From contig JAPOOG010000109.1 in assembly GCA_026713545.1 (NCBI GenBank), positions 1-64,000 on the forward strand: 64,000 bases of DNA. The letters run 5' to 3'. This document shows positions 9,995 through 19,424 of this stretch, in pieces (the first letter of the stretch is position 1; every line of letters begins with the position of its first letter). This DNA comes from Bryobacterales bacterium. GTDB taxonomy: Bacteria; Acidobacteriota; Terriglobia; Bryobacterales; UBA6623. The notes beneath the pieces are model-generated. The model ran no database searches. It was not told where the DNA came from and saw only the letters and a list, made by a program, of their open reading frames with translations. A program made the translations under genes and the position numbers.

Positions 9995-10777
9995 TCAGCC
10001 GGGCGCCGTGCCGACGGAGAACTCCCATACGCGGAGATCGACTTCGCCGGGAGTGTATTCGATCACAGCGTACTCCCCGCTCGGTAAAGGCTCGACCGAC
10101 CACACTTTATAGACGTGAGGCGCAAGTTGTTGTCGAAAGATCTCGACGGTCTCGTGCGTCTCAATAACTTCCTTCGATTCAGGAATCCTCTGGATGACCT
10201 GCACTTCGCGGCGCTTGCTTTTTGCTTTGAGCCGCAGGATCTCAAGTCGGGAGATCTTCTCGAGCCGCACGTAGAACATCGGCCTGCTGTCCGTGGCCAC
10301 GAAAGACGAAGTCGGCCCTTCAACCTCAAGGGTCATTTTGTCGGCAGTCGGTAGTGGAGAGAGCACCCTCAACAGGATTGCTGTCTGGCTGTTGTTTTCG
10401 ATCAGTTCGGCCTGCTGGACCGGGACGATCTCGTTGCCTTTGAGGTAATAGACGCCGTCCTCCAACGGCACTCGATACAACTCGGTGCGCGCCTTGCGCT
10501 CGGCTGTACGCAATGCTTGCTCCTGTTTCCGGCGAACCTGGCGTACGGCTTCCTTGCGCTCTTGTTCCCGCTGTGTTCGCTCGAGATTCACGAGCTGAAG
10601 CGGTATTACCTCCCACGCGCTCCGTTCTACGCTGTAGTAACGGACACGGTCACCCTCGACCGCGTACTCGCTGACCAGAAGATCGCCGCCACCTTCCAGG
10701 TAGAGCTTGACCCGGGCGCCGGAAAGAGGCGCCAGCAACGCCAGAACAAGGATGAGAACCAGAATCCGTACAAGCAT
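9995..10777 (-). CDS. Secreted hypothetical protein
   Basis: Signal sequence MLVRILVLILVLALLAPLSGA followed by a charged, coiled-coil-like region. No recognised domain. Confidence 0.65.
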   Translation of the reverse strand: MLVRILVLILVLALLAPLSGARVKLYLEGGGDLLVSEYAVEGDRVRYYSVERSAWEVIPLQLVNLERTQREQERKEAVRQVRRKQEQALRTAERKARTELYRVPLEDGVYYLKGNEIVPVQQAELIENNSQTAILLRVLSPLPTADKMTLEVEGPTSSFVATDSRPMFYVRLEKISRLEILRLKAKSKRREVQVIQRIPESKEVIETHETVEIFRQQLAPHVYKVWSVEPLPSGEYAVIEYTPGEVDLRVWEFSVGTAPG

Positions 10778-10951
10778 CGATACGCAGCCGTCTGCGACCT
10801 TGCCCTTATGGTAACCGTGGAGCCGAATTGCCGTTGCGGCCTTGTTCTTGCGCCCCCTGGCGCAAGAAGGCATGCTTGCCAATTCATTCGACACGACACG
10901 TAGGCGCAACAAAATCATGGCGGCCTTATCGCGCCCTCCGGCTCGTCAGCT

Positions 10952-11041
10952 ACTGGCCTGAAACATCCCCCGGATCAAGCGGCCTTGACACCGGTCCGGA
11001 TGTTTCCCGCTTGTATGATCCGCGCACGGGTGGAGGAAAAA
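10952..11041 (+). repeat. Hairpin module upstream of family-1 element (copy 2)
   Basis: CTGGCCTGAAACATCC...GGATGTTTCCCGCTTGTATGATCCGCGCACGGGTGGAGGAAAAA matches 2315-2403 and again directly precedes a family-1 end. Confidence 0.8.
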
Positions 11042-11045
11042 CTGG

Positions 11046-11207
11046 CCTGCATGTCTCACCACGCGGCCAGGTGAAGTGCGTGAGAGGGCCGTCAGGACGA
11101 GGCGCGAGCCGCCCGCGCCAGCAACTCGGCATTTAAGATTTTTCACGAAACACGAATCACGGCCTTTTTATCGCGTGCCTCGGCCGTCGGGTGGTGAGAA
11201 ATGCAGG
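11046..11207 (+). repeat. Family-1 element (162 bp), short interior type
   Basis: CCTGCATGTCTCACCACGCGG ... GTCGGGTGGTGAGAAATGCAGG; interior TTTTTCACGAAACACGAATCACGG shared with 3455 and 22950 copies. Confidence 0.88.
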
Positions 11208-11525
11208 TCAGCTCCCAAGTTCTTCAAGCGCCGCTTCTAGCTCGCTACAGGCATGCAGGTCGCCCGAGCGCCTGGCCACCTCGATCCCCCTGCGGTAGGT
11301 CTCACCCGCCTGGGCCGAATGGCCCAGTCTTTCGAGCGCCTTGCCGGAGTGATAGTAGGCCGCCTGGTAGTCCGGGTTGATCGAAAGGATCTTGTTGAAC
11401 TCATCGACCGCCTTCTCGTGATCGCCCCGCTTCACGTACTCTTGCGCGATGCCGTACCGCGAAAAGCAGTCGTTGGGATTGCCTTCCACGAACTGTTTGA
11501 GGATTTCGATTCTGTTCGCAGCCAT
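11208..11525 (-). CDS. Small tetratricopeptide-repeat protein
   Basis: NDCFSRYGIAQEYVKRGDHEKAVDEFNKILSINPDYQAAYYHSGKALERLGHSAQAGETYRRGIEVA: consecutive TPR units. Confidence 0.85.
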   Translation of the reverse strand: MAANRIEILKQFVEGNPNDCFSRYGIAQEYVKRGDHEKAVDEFNKILSINPDYQAAYYHSGKALERLGHSAQAGETYRRGIEVARRSGDLHACSELEAALEELGS

Positions 11526-11586
11526 AAGGAATGAGACGATTTACGTTGTTGCAGGACGGGAAGATCACTACTATAACAGTCGTCCC

Positions 11587-11628
11587 CTGGTCTGTATTTC
11601 TCGCCGTGTGGTGAGGAATGCAGGCTGG
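11587..11628 (+). repeat. Minimal family-1-like palindrome (ends only, no interior)
   Basis: CTGGTCTGTATTTCTCGCCGTGTGGTGAGGAATGCAGGCTGG. Confidence 0.65.
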
Positions 11629-11650
11629 AGTTCGTCTCTTCGCAGCCAGC

Positions 11651-12097
11651 ATGGCTTGCCCCTACTTCTCTCCCTCCGAATCTATTGCCGGCAGGGTAGA
11701 GGACTGCCGTATCAGGCCGCCGTTGGGCGCGCTTTACCTAGGGCATTGCCTCGCCCGAGGTGTTCCGGAACACCCGCCGGATGCCAATACTCTCGAACGA
11801 GGCTGCAACTTCGGCTACGCCCGCTCCATTTGTGCAATCTTCCCGCAGCATGCCGAACCGGATGCGGTGCGTTTTTCAGTTGCCTGCGACGACGGTCGCC
11901 GCATAGACATTCTTTTTTCGATCGAGGGCTCCCATAGGCCGCTGCGTCATGGCCGGCTCGAATTCGACCGCGAACAGCAGTCCTGGAACGGCATTGCATC
12001 GGACACGATACTCTACGATCAGGCGAAAGCCTACCTGAAGAGTTATTTACGGTGGAAAAGCCGCAAAGAAGCGCTGGAAACTCCGCCGACAGCATGA
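11651..12097 (+). CDS. Conserved-looking hypothetical protein
   Basis: MACPYFSPSESIAGRVEDCRIRPPLGALYLGHCLARG... cysteine-rich N-terminus. Stop overlaps the next gene's ATG (ATGA, 12094-12097). Confidence 0.6.
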   Translation: MACPYFSPSESIAGRVEDCRIRPPLGALYLGHCLARGVPEHPPDANTLERGCNFGYARSICAIFPQHAEPDAVRFSVACDDGRRIDILFSIEGSHRPLRHGRLEFDREQQSWNGIASDTILYDQAKAYLKSYLRWKSRKEALETPPTA

Positions 12098-12627
12098 TCC
12101 ACAAAGCGAAACCCATGCAAGGCAAACCCATACGAGAATCTCACTCCGAACTCTCCGAACTCGCGTTGCCCAATGACGCAAACGGTCTGAACACACTGCT
12201 CGGTGGAAAGATCATGCGCTTGGTCGATATCGCGGGAGCACTGTCCGCAGTTCGGCATTGCCGTTGCTTTTGTGTTACCGCTTCCTTCGACCAAATGGAC
12301 TTTCTCGAACCGGTCCACATCGGCAATCTGGTCGCACTGCGGGCATCGGTGAATCGAGCCTTCCGAACATCGATGGAGGTCGGCGTGAAGGTGTTTGCCG
12401 AGGACTTGCGTGCGGCCAGGAAGCGCCATGTGGCATCGGCCTACCTGACTTTCGTCGCCGTCGATGCGAACCATGAAACGGTTCCCGTGCCCCCCGCCAT
12501 CCCCGAGACGGAGGAAGAAAAGAGGCGCTACGAAGAGGCCGGCGAGCGCCGCGCCCAGCGGCTTGCGAGGCGCCGGCGTTCTGGCCGGACGGGGCCGGAT
12601 TCCCCGCCCGCCAACAAGCAACGTTAG
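12094..12627 (+). CDS. Acyl-CoA thioesterase, hotdog fold (YciA/BACH-like)
   Basis: NDANGLNTLLGGKIMRLVDIAGALSAVRHC...VTASFDQMDFLEPVHIGNLVALRASVNRAFRTSMEVGVKVFAED. Confidence 0.88.
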   Translation: MIHKAKPMQGKPIRESHSELSELALPNDANGLNTLLGGKIMRLVDIAGALSAVRHCRCFCVTASFDQMDFLEPVHIGNLVALRASVNRAFRTSMEVGVKVFAEDLRAARKRHVASAYLTFVAVDANHETVPVPPAIPETEEEKRRYEEAGERRAQRLARRRRSGRTGPDSPPANKQR

Positions 12628-12656
12628 ACCGAAGAATCGAGCTAGGCGCGGCTTGG

Positions 12657-12842
12657 CCTGCATGTCTCACCACGTTGCGAGGCGAAGTGCGTGAGAGGGC
12701 CGTCAGGACGAGGCGCGAGCCGGGCGGAGGAAAAAGGCGCGCGCAGGCGTACTTGACAGTACGTCGAGCACGGCAAGCAAGCGCAACGAAGTCCTGGCGG
12801 TCGTATCGCGTGCTTCGACCGTCGAGTGGTGAGAAATGCAGG
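12657..12842 (+). repeat. Family-1 element, full length (186 bp)
   Basis: CCTGCATGTCTCACCACG ... GTGGTGAGAAATGCAGG; interior GCGTACTTGACAGTACGTCGAGCACGGCAAGCAAGCG shared with 7526 and 54108 copies. Confidence 0.9.
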
Positions 12843-12852
12843 TTAGTGCAAA

Positions 12853-14940
12853 TTACTGTCCTGCTTTCAGCTCTTCGACCACCCGCGACGCGCGGTAGAC
12901 CTTATCGATAGCTTCCATGATGCCTCGTGAGTCGACGCTCACAGCACGCGCCTGCGTCTCCGAATAGAGAAAGCTGTTCGACAACGACTGTATGTTGCCG
13001 TCGAAGATAATGCCCACGACTTCAGCCCTCTGGTTCACCAGGGGACTGCCGGAGTTGCCCCCCGTAATGTCGTTCGTCGAGACGAGGTTGTAAGGGGTCT
13101 TCGCGTCGATCTTGCCCCTTCGCGAAAGATAGCTCTGCGGCAGGATGTACGGATCTTCGCCCGTAGCCTTTTCGTACAGACCACCGAACTCCGTAAACGG
13201 AGCGATGGCCTTGCCGTTCTCCTCATACGGCTTGACAGCGCCGACTGCCAGCCGCAGCGTGAAGGTCGCGTCCGGGTAGGCGTCAGTGCCCAGCACCGCG
13301 AACCTCGCCTGCGAGATTCGAGAACCGTGGGCGTTCTCGATCGCTTGCACTTCATCCTCGTAGCGCTTGCGCAAGCGGCGTGCGTCTTCGTCGATACTCC
13401 GGACGAGAGCGATCATTGGATCATGCGACTTGCCCGCCTTCTTCGCCTGGTCGGCGCCCAGCTCTTTTCGGAACCCGGCATCTTTGAGCTTCGTGCCCTT
13501 GATGAGCCGTCGAGCGACTTCACCCGGAGAGCTGTCTCCGAGCACTTTCTTCACCATGGGATTCTCGTTGCCAAGCCGTTCGCGAAGCTCGGTGAGTGAC
13601 CGCGTCAGCTTCACAATCTCGACGTCGTCGTAGATCGGTGCGGGCGAATAGATCTGTTGGTAGAGCGACTCGAGGCCGGCTTCCTGGTATTCCGGGAGTC
13701 GTTCCGTATTCGGCTTGGGCAGTTCTTGAGAAAGCCGAAACAGGTGGCGGGCGATCGAAAAATACTTCGAAAAAAAGCCCAGCGTGCCCGAAAGCCGGTA
13801 ATCCTCATAAATCTCGCGCTTGATCTGTTGAGCCGTCGCGATCACATCCCAGGCGTCCCCGAACTGCTTTTGTTTCTCGGGGTCTCTCGCGATCGACTCG
13901 CGAAGCTTCTTTTCAGCCTTCGCTTTCGCCGCCATCAACCCGGCGGAATTCAGACCGCCTTGCATGCCGGTGTAGGCCTTGATGCTGTTGTCGAACCGGA
14001 ACAGCTCATCGCGGGCAAGGCGTGCCGATTCGTCGTCCTTTTCGCCAAAGGAACGGAGGTCCCTGGCCATGCCGTGAAGCCAATCAAGCATCAGCGGGAT
14101 CCGAACATCGCCTTCAAAGCGAAGCTGCGCCTCGGTCATCAGCCGGTTCGTTCTCCCGGGATGCCCGGAAACGAAAACGACTTCATCGGCCGCTGCTCCC
14201 TTCTTGCTCCACCTCAGGTAGGCCGGAGACTTGATCGGCCTTTCGTCCTCGTAAACACGCAGAAACGCAACATCCATGCAATAACGCGGATAGGTGAAAT
14301 TATCGGGATCGCCGCCAAAGAATGCGGCGTAGAATTCCGGTGCGAAAACGAGACGCACGTCGGTATGGCGTTGGTAGCGATAGAGATCGAAGATGCCGCC
14401 CGCATACAGCTTGACGACATCGCAGCGCAGCCCCGTCTCATCCTTGCAGGCCTTTTCGACTTCCGCCGTCGCGGCGCGGTGAGCTTCGAAGCGCTCTTTC
14501 TCCGTCATCTCCGGAGTAACCTTCGCGTTGATGCGATCGGTAACGGTCTCGATGCTCATCAGCACGTTGACCTCGAGGTCTGGGCACTTCATCTCGGCCG
14601 AAGCCGTCTCGGCATGGAATCCGTCCTGGACGTAGTCCTTCTCCTTCGAGCTGAGCTTCTTGATGCAATCCGACGCCACGTGATGGTTGGTCATCACCAG
14701 GCCGTTCGCGGAGACGAAGGACGCGGACCCGCCGTTGTTGAAGCGCACCGAGGCCTGCCGTAAGCGCTCGATGAACTCTGAGTCGATCGTTACACCATGA
14801 ACTTTCTGGATTTGTTCCAAGGGCAGACGATTGAACGGCCACATCCCTTCGTCGGCCGCGGCCGGCAGGCCGGCAAGACCAAGGGCGATCAAGACGCTCG
14901 GCAAGATTCTTGGCGCGTGTAACAGATGAGTCATCGTCAA
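12853..14940 (-). CDS. S46 family peptidase (dipeptidyl-peptidase 7/11-like), secreted
   Basis: Signal peptide; EGMWPFNRLPLEQIQ, GLVMTNHHVASDCI (catalytic His), STNDITGGNSGSPLVNQRAEVVGIIFDGN (catalytic Ser). Confidence 0.95.
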   Translation of the reverse strand: MTMTHLLHAPRILPSVLIALGLAGLPAAADEGMWPFNRLPLEQIQKVHGVTIDSEFIERLRQASVRFNNGGSASFVSANGLVMTNHHVASDCIKKLSSKEKDYVQDGFHAETASAEMKCPDLEVNVLMSIETVTDRINAKVTPEMTEKERFEAHRAATAEVEKACKDETGLRCDVVKLYAGGIFDLYRYQRHTDVRLVFAPEFYAAFFGGDPDNFTYPRYCMDVAFLRVYEDERPIKSPAYLRWSKKGAAADEVVFVSGHPGRTNRLMTEAQLRFEGDVRIPLMLDWLHGMARDLRSFGEKDDESARLARDELFRFDNSIKAYTGMQGGLNSAGLMAAKAKAEKKLRESIARDPEKQKQFGDAWDVIATAQQIKREIYEDYRLSGTLGFFSKYFSIARHLFRLSQELPKPNTERLPEYQEAGLESLYQQIYSPAPIYDDVEIVKLTRSLTELRERLGNENPMVKKVLGDSSPGEVARRLIKGTKLKDAGFRKELGADQAKKAGKSHDPMIALVRSIDEDARRLRKRYEDEVQAIENAHGSRISQARFAVLGTDAYPDATFTLRLAVGAVKPYEENGKAIAPFTEFGGLYEKATGEDPYILPQSYLSRRGKIDAKTPYNLVSTNDITGGNSGSPLVNQRAEVVGIIFDGNIQSLSNSFLYSETQARAVSVDSRGIMEAIDKVYRASRVVEELKAGQ

Positions 14941-14964
14941 TACTCCCGTGATTCTAGGTAACGG

Positions 14965-15750
14965 TCAGCGGCTGATTCCTCGCTTCGAGCTTCGCACAAA
15001 CTCGATCAAATGCTCCGTGTGTTCGTTGAGCAAGTCTTTCCGGATGCGTTCCAAAGCGTCATCGAGAGGTAACGACGACCTGTAGAGAATCCGAAACGCG
15101 CGTTTGAGAAGCCGAATCTGTTCCGCATCAAGGCCGGCGCGGCGCAGCCCGACAACGTTGACGCCCTTTGGCTCGACACGGAAACCGGCGTAGAGAAAAT
15201 ACGGCGGTACATCCACGTTAACGCCCGAGTTGCCGGCAATCATCACCATGCTTCCGATGCGCGAATACTGCTGGACACCGACTCCTCCCGAAATAAACGC
15301 CCAATCCTCGATCTCGACGTAGCCCGCGATCAGTGTGCAACTGCAGATCACGTTATTTGAACCCACCTTGCAGTTATGCGCAATGTGCCCGGAGGTCATG
15401 ATGTAGTTGCCGTCGCCGATCTCGGTGACGGATTCAGCCTCCGTGCCGCGGCTGATCGTGTAATGCTCTCGGATCGTGTTGCCGTTCCCGATGTGCAAGT
15501 AGCTGCGCTTGCCCGTGAACGATTTGTCGAGAGGGGCGGTGCCCAATATCGTGCCCGCGGAAATCTTGTTGTCAGAGCCCAGGGTGGTCCAGCGTTTGAC
15601 CACCACGTGCGGCTCGATCCGGGTGTTGGGGCCGATCACGACTCCATCTTCAATGATCGCGAAATCGCCGATTTCGACGCCTGGACCAATCTCGGCTCCG
15701 GGATCGACTTTCGCCGTCGAAGCGACACGCGCCGAGGGGTGGATGGCCAT
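14965..15750 (-). CDS. lpxA: Acyl-ACP--UDP-N-acetylglucosamine O-acyltransferase
   Basis: Left-handed beta-helix hexapeptides; MAIHPSARVASTAKVDPGAEIGPGVEIGDFAII, YTISRGTEAESVTEIGDGNYIMTSGHIAHNCKVGSN. Confidence 0.96.
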   Translation of the reverse strand: MAIHPSARVASTAKVDPGAEIGPGVEIGDFAIIEDGVVIGPNTRIEPHVVVKRWTTLGSDNKISAGTILGTAPLDKSFTGKRSYLHIGNGNTIREHYTISRGTEAESVTEIGDGNYIMTSGHIAHNCKVGSNNVICSCTLIAGYVEIEDWAFISGGVGVQQYSRIGSMVMIAGNSGVNVDVPPYFLYAGFRVEPKGVNVVGLRRAGLDAEQIRLLKRAFRILYRSSLPLDDALERIRKDLLNEHTEHLIEFVRSSKRGISR

Positions 15751-15787
15751 GAATTCGTATGATAGACCGATTCTGGACGTGCGGCTG

Positions 15788-16600
15788 TCAGTGGCCCCAG
15801 ATCTCGTTCATAACGACCGCCAGCCGAATCCCGCCCTTGGCAAGTTGTTCCTTCGCGACTTTCCACGCCCTCTGGCGATAAGCATCATCGATGTTCTTGG
15901 GTTCCTCGCCGGCCAGTCCGTCGTAAGCCGCTTCCAATGCCAACTGCCGTGACTCCCAGGTCCATTCTCTGAGATGTCCCTTGCTCCATTGCTTCTCGTC
16001 TTGCGGACGAATCTCAGACAGCAACTGGGCGGCGAATAGATCTTCGTCGCTGATGTGCTTGCCGAGCAGATCGGAATCCCAGAGCTTGTGCAGATTCGAT
16101 TCTTCGCCGTGAAATACGATCGGGATGTCGTTGCCCCCTCGGTCATGGGCAAAACCTGCATGCAGGGGCTGGTGCAGATCACCCATCAAATGAATCAGGA
16201 ACCGCAAGGCATCGAGCCGTTCTTCTTGCGCCTTGAGGCCTAGCCGAACGATGCCCAGAAACTCTCGAGCTTTCACCGTGATGCAGTCGGCACTGGGACA
16301 GTCTCTATCCAGATCCAGTTCGGTGGCGTCGGGAGGGATATTGATGTAATGCCACCGGGCGGTTTCCGGGCGCTCTTCCCGAATGTCATCGGCCCAGTTC
16401 GCCAACGAAGCCAAAGTGCTTCCTTTGCCGGCAAGCAGCTCGATCCGTCTTCGCGTTTGCGAATTCAGTCGCTTCTCCGCGATCTGCGCGGTAATTCGGT
16501 GCCCCACCGGACCCCAGGACCAAGCCGGTGCGACGCCGGCCAGGAGAAGAATTGCCAGAAACGCGCATGCATGCCCGCGCGCCGTCAGTCGAATCAACAT
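15788..16600 (-). CDS. S1/P1 nuclease, secreted
   Basis: WSWGPVGHRITAQIAEKRL, SLANWADDIREERPETARWHYINIP, FLIHLMGDLHQPLHAGFAHDRGGNDIPI, NLHKLWDSDLL. Confidence 0.95.
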   Translation of the reverse strand: MLIRLTARGHACAFLAILLLAGVAPAWSWGPVGHRITAQIAEKRLNSQTRRRIELLAGKGSTLASLANWADDIREERPETARWHYINIPPDATELDLDRDCPSADCITVKAREFLGIVRLGLKAQEERLDALRFLIHLMGDLHQPLHAGFAHDRGGNDIPIVFHGEESNLHKLWDSDLLGKHISDEDLFAAQLLSEIRPQDEKQWSKGHLREWTWESRQLALEAAYDGLAGEEPKNIDDAYRQRAWKVAKEQLAKGGIRLAVVMNEIWGH

Positions 16601-16662
16601 ACTTGTACGATACTAAGGAAGCCGCCGCCTCGGAAAGCACGCGCGCCACGCGCAACCACGGG

Positions 16663-17688
16663 ATGACCGCGAACGATATCGCGAAACAACTCGACGGCCG
16701 CGTTCAGGGCGACCCGGACCGGCTCATTACCGGTGCGAACGATCTCCACGCCGCCCGGCCCGACCAGATCGCGTTCGTAGCCGGCGAACAAGCTCTCTCT
16801 CTCTCCGTAAACTCTCAGGCCGGTTGCCTCCTGGTCGCAGAGGACAGCCCCCCGCTCGACGGGCGCACCCTGATCCGTGTCCCCAAACCGCGCAAGGCAT
16901 TTGCGCGCGTCCTGCAAATCCTCCATCCGCCAGCACGGCCGGTCCCCGGCATTCATCCAACCGCCGTCATTGCTTCCTCGGCCATGCTGGGCGAAAGTGT
17001 TTCCATCGGCGCTCATGTGAGCATCGCAGACGAAGTGCGGGTCGGTGACAACACTGTCGTCGAAGCAGGCGTCTCGATCGGAAGCCGTTCTGTCATCGGC
17101 GCCGCTTGCCGGATCTATCCACGCGTCATCATCTACCACGAAGTCACCATCGGCAACCGCGTGATCCTCCACGCCGGTTGCGTGCTCGGCGCCGACGGCT
17201 TCGGCTTCGAACTTGACGACGAAGGCCATGAGAAGTTTCCGCAGTTGGGTACGGTCCGCATCGGCAGCGACGTCGAGATCGGCGCAAATAGCTGTGTCGA
17301 CCGCGCCGCCCTGGCCGCGACCGAAATCGGCGACGGCTCGAAAATCGACAACATGGTTCACATCGGCCACAATTGTACGATTGGCAAGTACGTCGTGATC
17401 GCTGCGCAAACAGGGCTGTCCGGAGGAGTCGTCGTCGGTGACCATGCCCTTCTCGGCGGTCAAATCGGCATCGGTGACAAAGCGCGCATCGAACCGCGCG
17501 CCGTGCTCGGCTCGGGATGCGGCGTGCTTCCCCACAAGATCGTCCCGGCCGGCGAGCCGTACTGGGGCACTCCGGCTCGACCGCTTCGTGAATATCTCAA
17601 GGGCCTCGCTCATCTGAGCCGGCTCCCGAAGATCATGCGCGAGCTGCGCGAGTTCCGCGCACAGGCAGCGGAGCGTGAACCCGAATGA
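16663..17688 (+). CDS. lpxD: UDP-3-O-(3-hydroxyacyl)glucosamine N-acyltransferase
   Basis: HPTAVIASSAMLGESVSIGAHVSIAD..., GADGFGFELDDEGHEKFPQLGTVRIGSDVEIGANSCVDRAALAATEIGDGSKIDNMVHIGHNC. Confidence 0.96.
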   Translation: MTANDIAKQLDGRVQGDPDRLITGANDLHAARPDQIAFVAGEQALSLSVNSQAGCLLVAEDSPPLDGRTLIRVPKPRKAFARVLQILHPPARPVPGIHPTAVIASSAMLGESVSIGAHVSIADEVRVGDNTVVEAGVSIGSRSVIGAACRIYPRVIIYHEVTIGNRVILHAGCVLGADGFGFELDDEGHEKFPQLGTVRIGSDVEIGANSCVDRAALAATEIGDGSKIDNMVHIGHNCTIGKYVVIAAQTGLSGGVVVGDHALLGGQIGIGDKARIEPRAVLGSGCGVLPHKIVPAGEPYWGTPARPLREYLKGLAHLSRLPKIMRELREFRAQAAEREPE

Positions 17689-18290
17689 AGCTCGTCGTCA
17701 TCGGAGGACACAGCCGCAACATCGGAAAGACCTCGCTCGCGGCGCGCTTGATCTCGGAACTCCATGATCGCAACTGGACCGCGCTCAAGATCACGCAGTT
17801 CGGGCACGGTGTGTGCTCCACCGATGGCGATCCCTGCGACTGTCAACCTGCCAACCTCGACCACCCCTACGCCATCACGCGGGAAGACAATGCCTGCGGT
17901 GAAACCGATACCGCACGCCTCCTGCGAGCGGGCGCGCGCAACGTCTATTGGGTGCGGACCCGCATCGGTGAGCTCTCGGCCGTAATCCCCGCGGTACGCA
18001 AGCTGCTCGCAGGCCGGTCGCACGTTCTGATGGAATCCAACAGCATCCTCGATCACCTCAGACCGGACCTCTACCTGCCCGTCTTCGACTTCGCGGTCCC
18101 GGACTTCAAGTCCAGCTCGCGCTGCTTCCTCAACCGGGCAGACGCGCTCATCATTCGCGACCGGGCTGACTCGGCGCCGTCGTGGGGCGGCGTAGACCCC
18201 TTCCCGCCGGCGGACCGCCCGATATTCCTCGTCCGCCCGCCGGACTATTGCTCCCCGCCACTCGTCCAATTCGTTGCCCAGCGAGTCTGA
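17685..18290 (+). CDS. MobB-like P-loop NTPase of unknown function
   Basis: MKLVVIGGHSRNIGKTSLAARLISEL (Walker A-like), C-x6-C-x-C cluster (VCSTDGDPCDC), HVLMESNSIL. ATGA overlap with lpxD stop. Confidence 0.7.
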   Translation: MKLVVIGGHSRNIGKTSLAARLISELHDRNWTALKITQFGHGVCSTDGDPCDCQPANLDHPYAITREDNACGETDTARLLRAGARNVYWVRTRIGELSAVIPAVRKLLAGRSHVLMESNSILDHLRPDLYLPVFDFAVPDFKSSSRCFLNRADALIIRDRADSAPSWGGVDPFPPADRPIFLVRPPDYCSPPLVQFVAQRV

Positions 18291-18384
18291 ATGCCCGCAG
18301 CTTTCTCTCGCGTGGGGCAATCCGCCCCCCCATCCGTCTCCCCCAATCCGCCCCCGGGAAAGCGCCCAGGAACTCGCCGCTACA

Positions 18385-19275
18385 ATGACCTCAATGGACG
18401 GAGTCATCATCCTCGACAAGCCCGTCGGCATCTCCTCGCATGACGCCGTCCAGAAGCTGCGCAAGATCACCGGCGTCAAGCGCATTGGTCATCTCGGCAC
18501 CCTCGATCCCCTTGGCGCCGGCGTACTGCCCATGGTGCTCGGACGAGCGACCCGCCTAGCGCGCTTCTTCCTGAACCACGATCGCGTTTACGAAGCAACG
18601 CTGCGATTCGGCTTCGCCACCGACACCTACGACCGCGAGGGTAAAGCGACTACCGAACCCATTGAAGTCGGCCTTGAACCCGATGTCCTCGAACCGCTTC
18701 TCAACGAGTTCCGAGGCAAGTTCGAGCAGGCGCCCCCTCCTGTTTCGGCGAAGAAGGTCGACGGCGTCCCCGCCTACAAGCTCGCCCGCAGGAACAAGCC
18801 CGTCGAACTCGATCCCGTCGAGGTCGAAGTCTACGAGCTCGCGTTGTTCAGCCTCGACGGACCGCGGGCGCGGATTCGCGTGTGCTGCTCGGCGGGAACC
18901 TACATGCGCTCCCTGGCCCATGATCTCGGCATCCGCCTCGGCCCTGGAGCCCACGTCGAAAGCCTCCGGCGGACCGCCATGGGCGAATTCACCATCGACC
19001 GGTCCCATACCCTCGACGACCTTGCCGTTCTTCGGTCTGAAGATCGTCTCGAAGAAGCGCTGACGACCCCCGACCAGCTTCTCCCCGAAATGCCGATCGA
19101 ACGGGTCGACGAGGTCACCGCCGCTCACATCGCCCACGGACGCGACTTCCGCGTCTCCGCCTTCGGCAACGGCAAAGGCTCCAAGCGCATCAAGGCCGTC
19201 AACCGTGACGGCAGGCTTGTCGCCATCGCCGAAGCCAAGATGCCGCTCCTCTACCACCCCATCATCGTTTTCTGA
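18385..19275 (+). CDS. truB: tRNA pseudouridine(55) synthase
   Basis: MDGVIILDKPVGISSHDAVQKLRKITGVKRIGHLGTLDPLGAGVLPMVLGRATRLARF; CSAGTYMRSLAHDLG. Confidence 0.97.
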   Translation: MTSMDGVIILDKPVGISSHDAVQKLRKITGVKRIGHLGTLDPLGAGVLPMVLGRATRLARFFLNHDRVYEATLRFGFATDTYDREGKATTEPIEVGLEPDVLEPLLNEFRGKFEQAPPPVSAKKVDGVPAYKLARRNKPVELDPVEVEVYELALFSLDGPRARIRVCCSAGTYMRSLAHDLGIRLGPGAHVESLRRTAMGEFTIDRSHTLDDLAVLRSEDRLEEALTTPDQLLPEMPIERVDEVTAAHIAHGRDFRVSAFGNGKGSKRIKAVNRDGRLVAIAEAKMPLLYHPIIVF

Positions 19276-19424
19276 CTCCGGCTTCCCGATGATGATCTTG
19301 TCGGCGTAGCGTTCCCGAACCCGGGTCTTGATCCATTCGGCTGCTTCGAGCCCGGCTCGTCCGGGTCAGGGAGTTGTCGGACTGGCGAGGATGTGGCTGG
19401 GGAGTTTCCGAAGGTCAACTTGTT

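Noticed and set aside
13657-14763. 368-aa plus-strand ORF opposite the S46 peptidase
   Set aside because: Antisense to a confident S46 peptidase; no domain-like motif.
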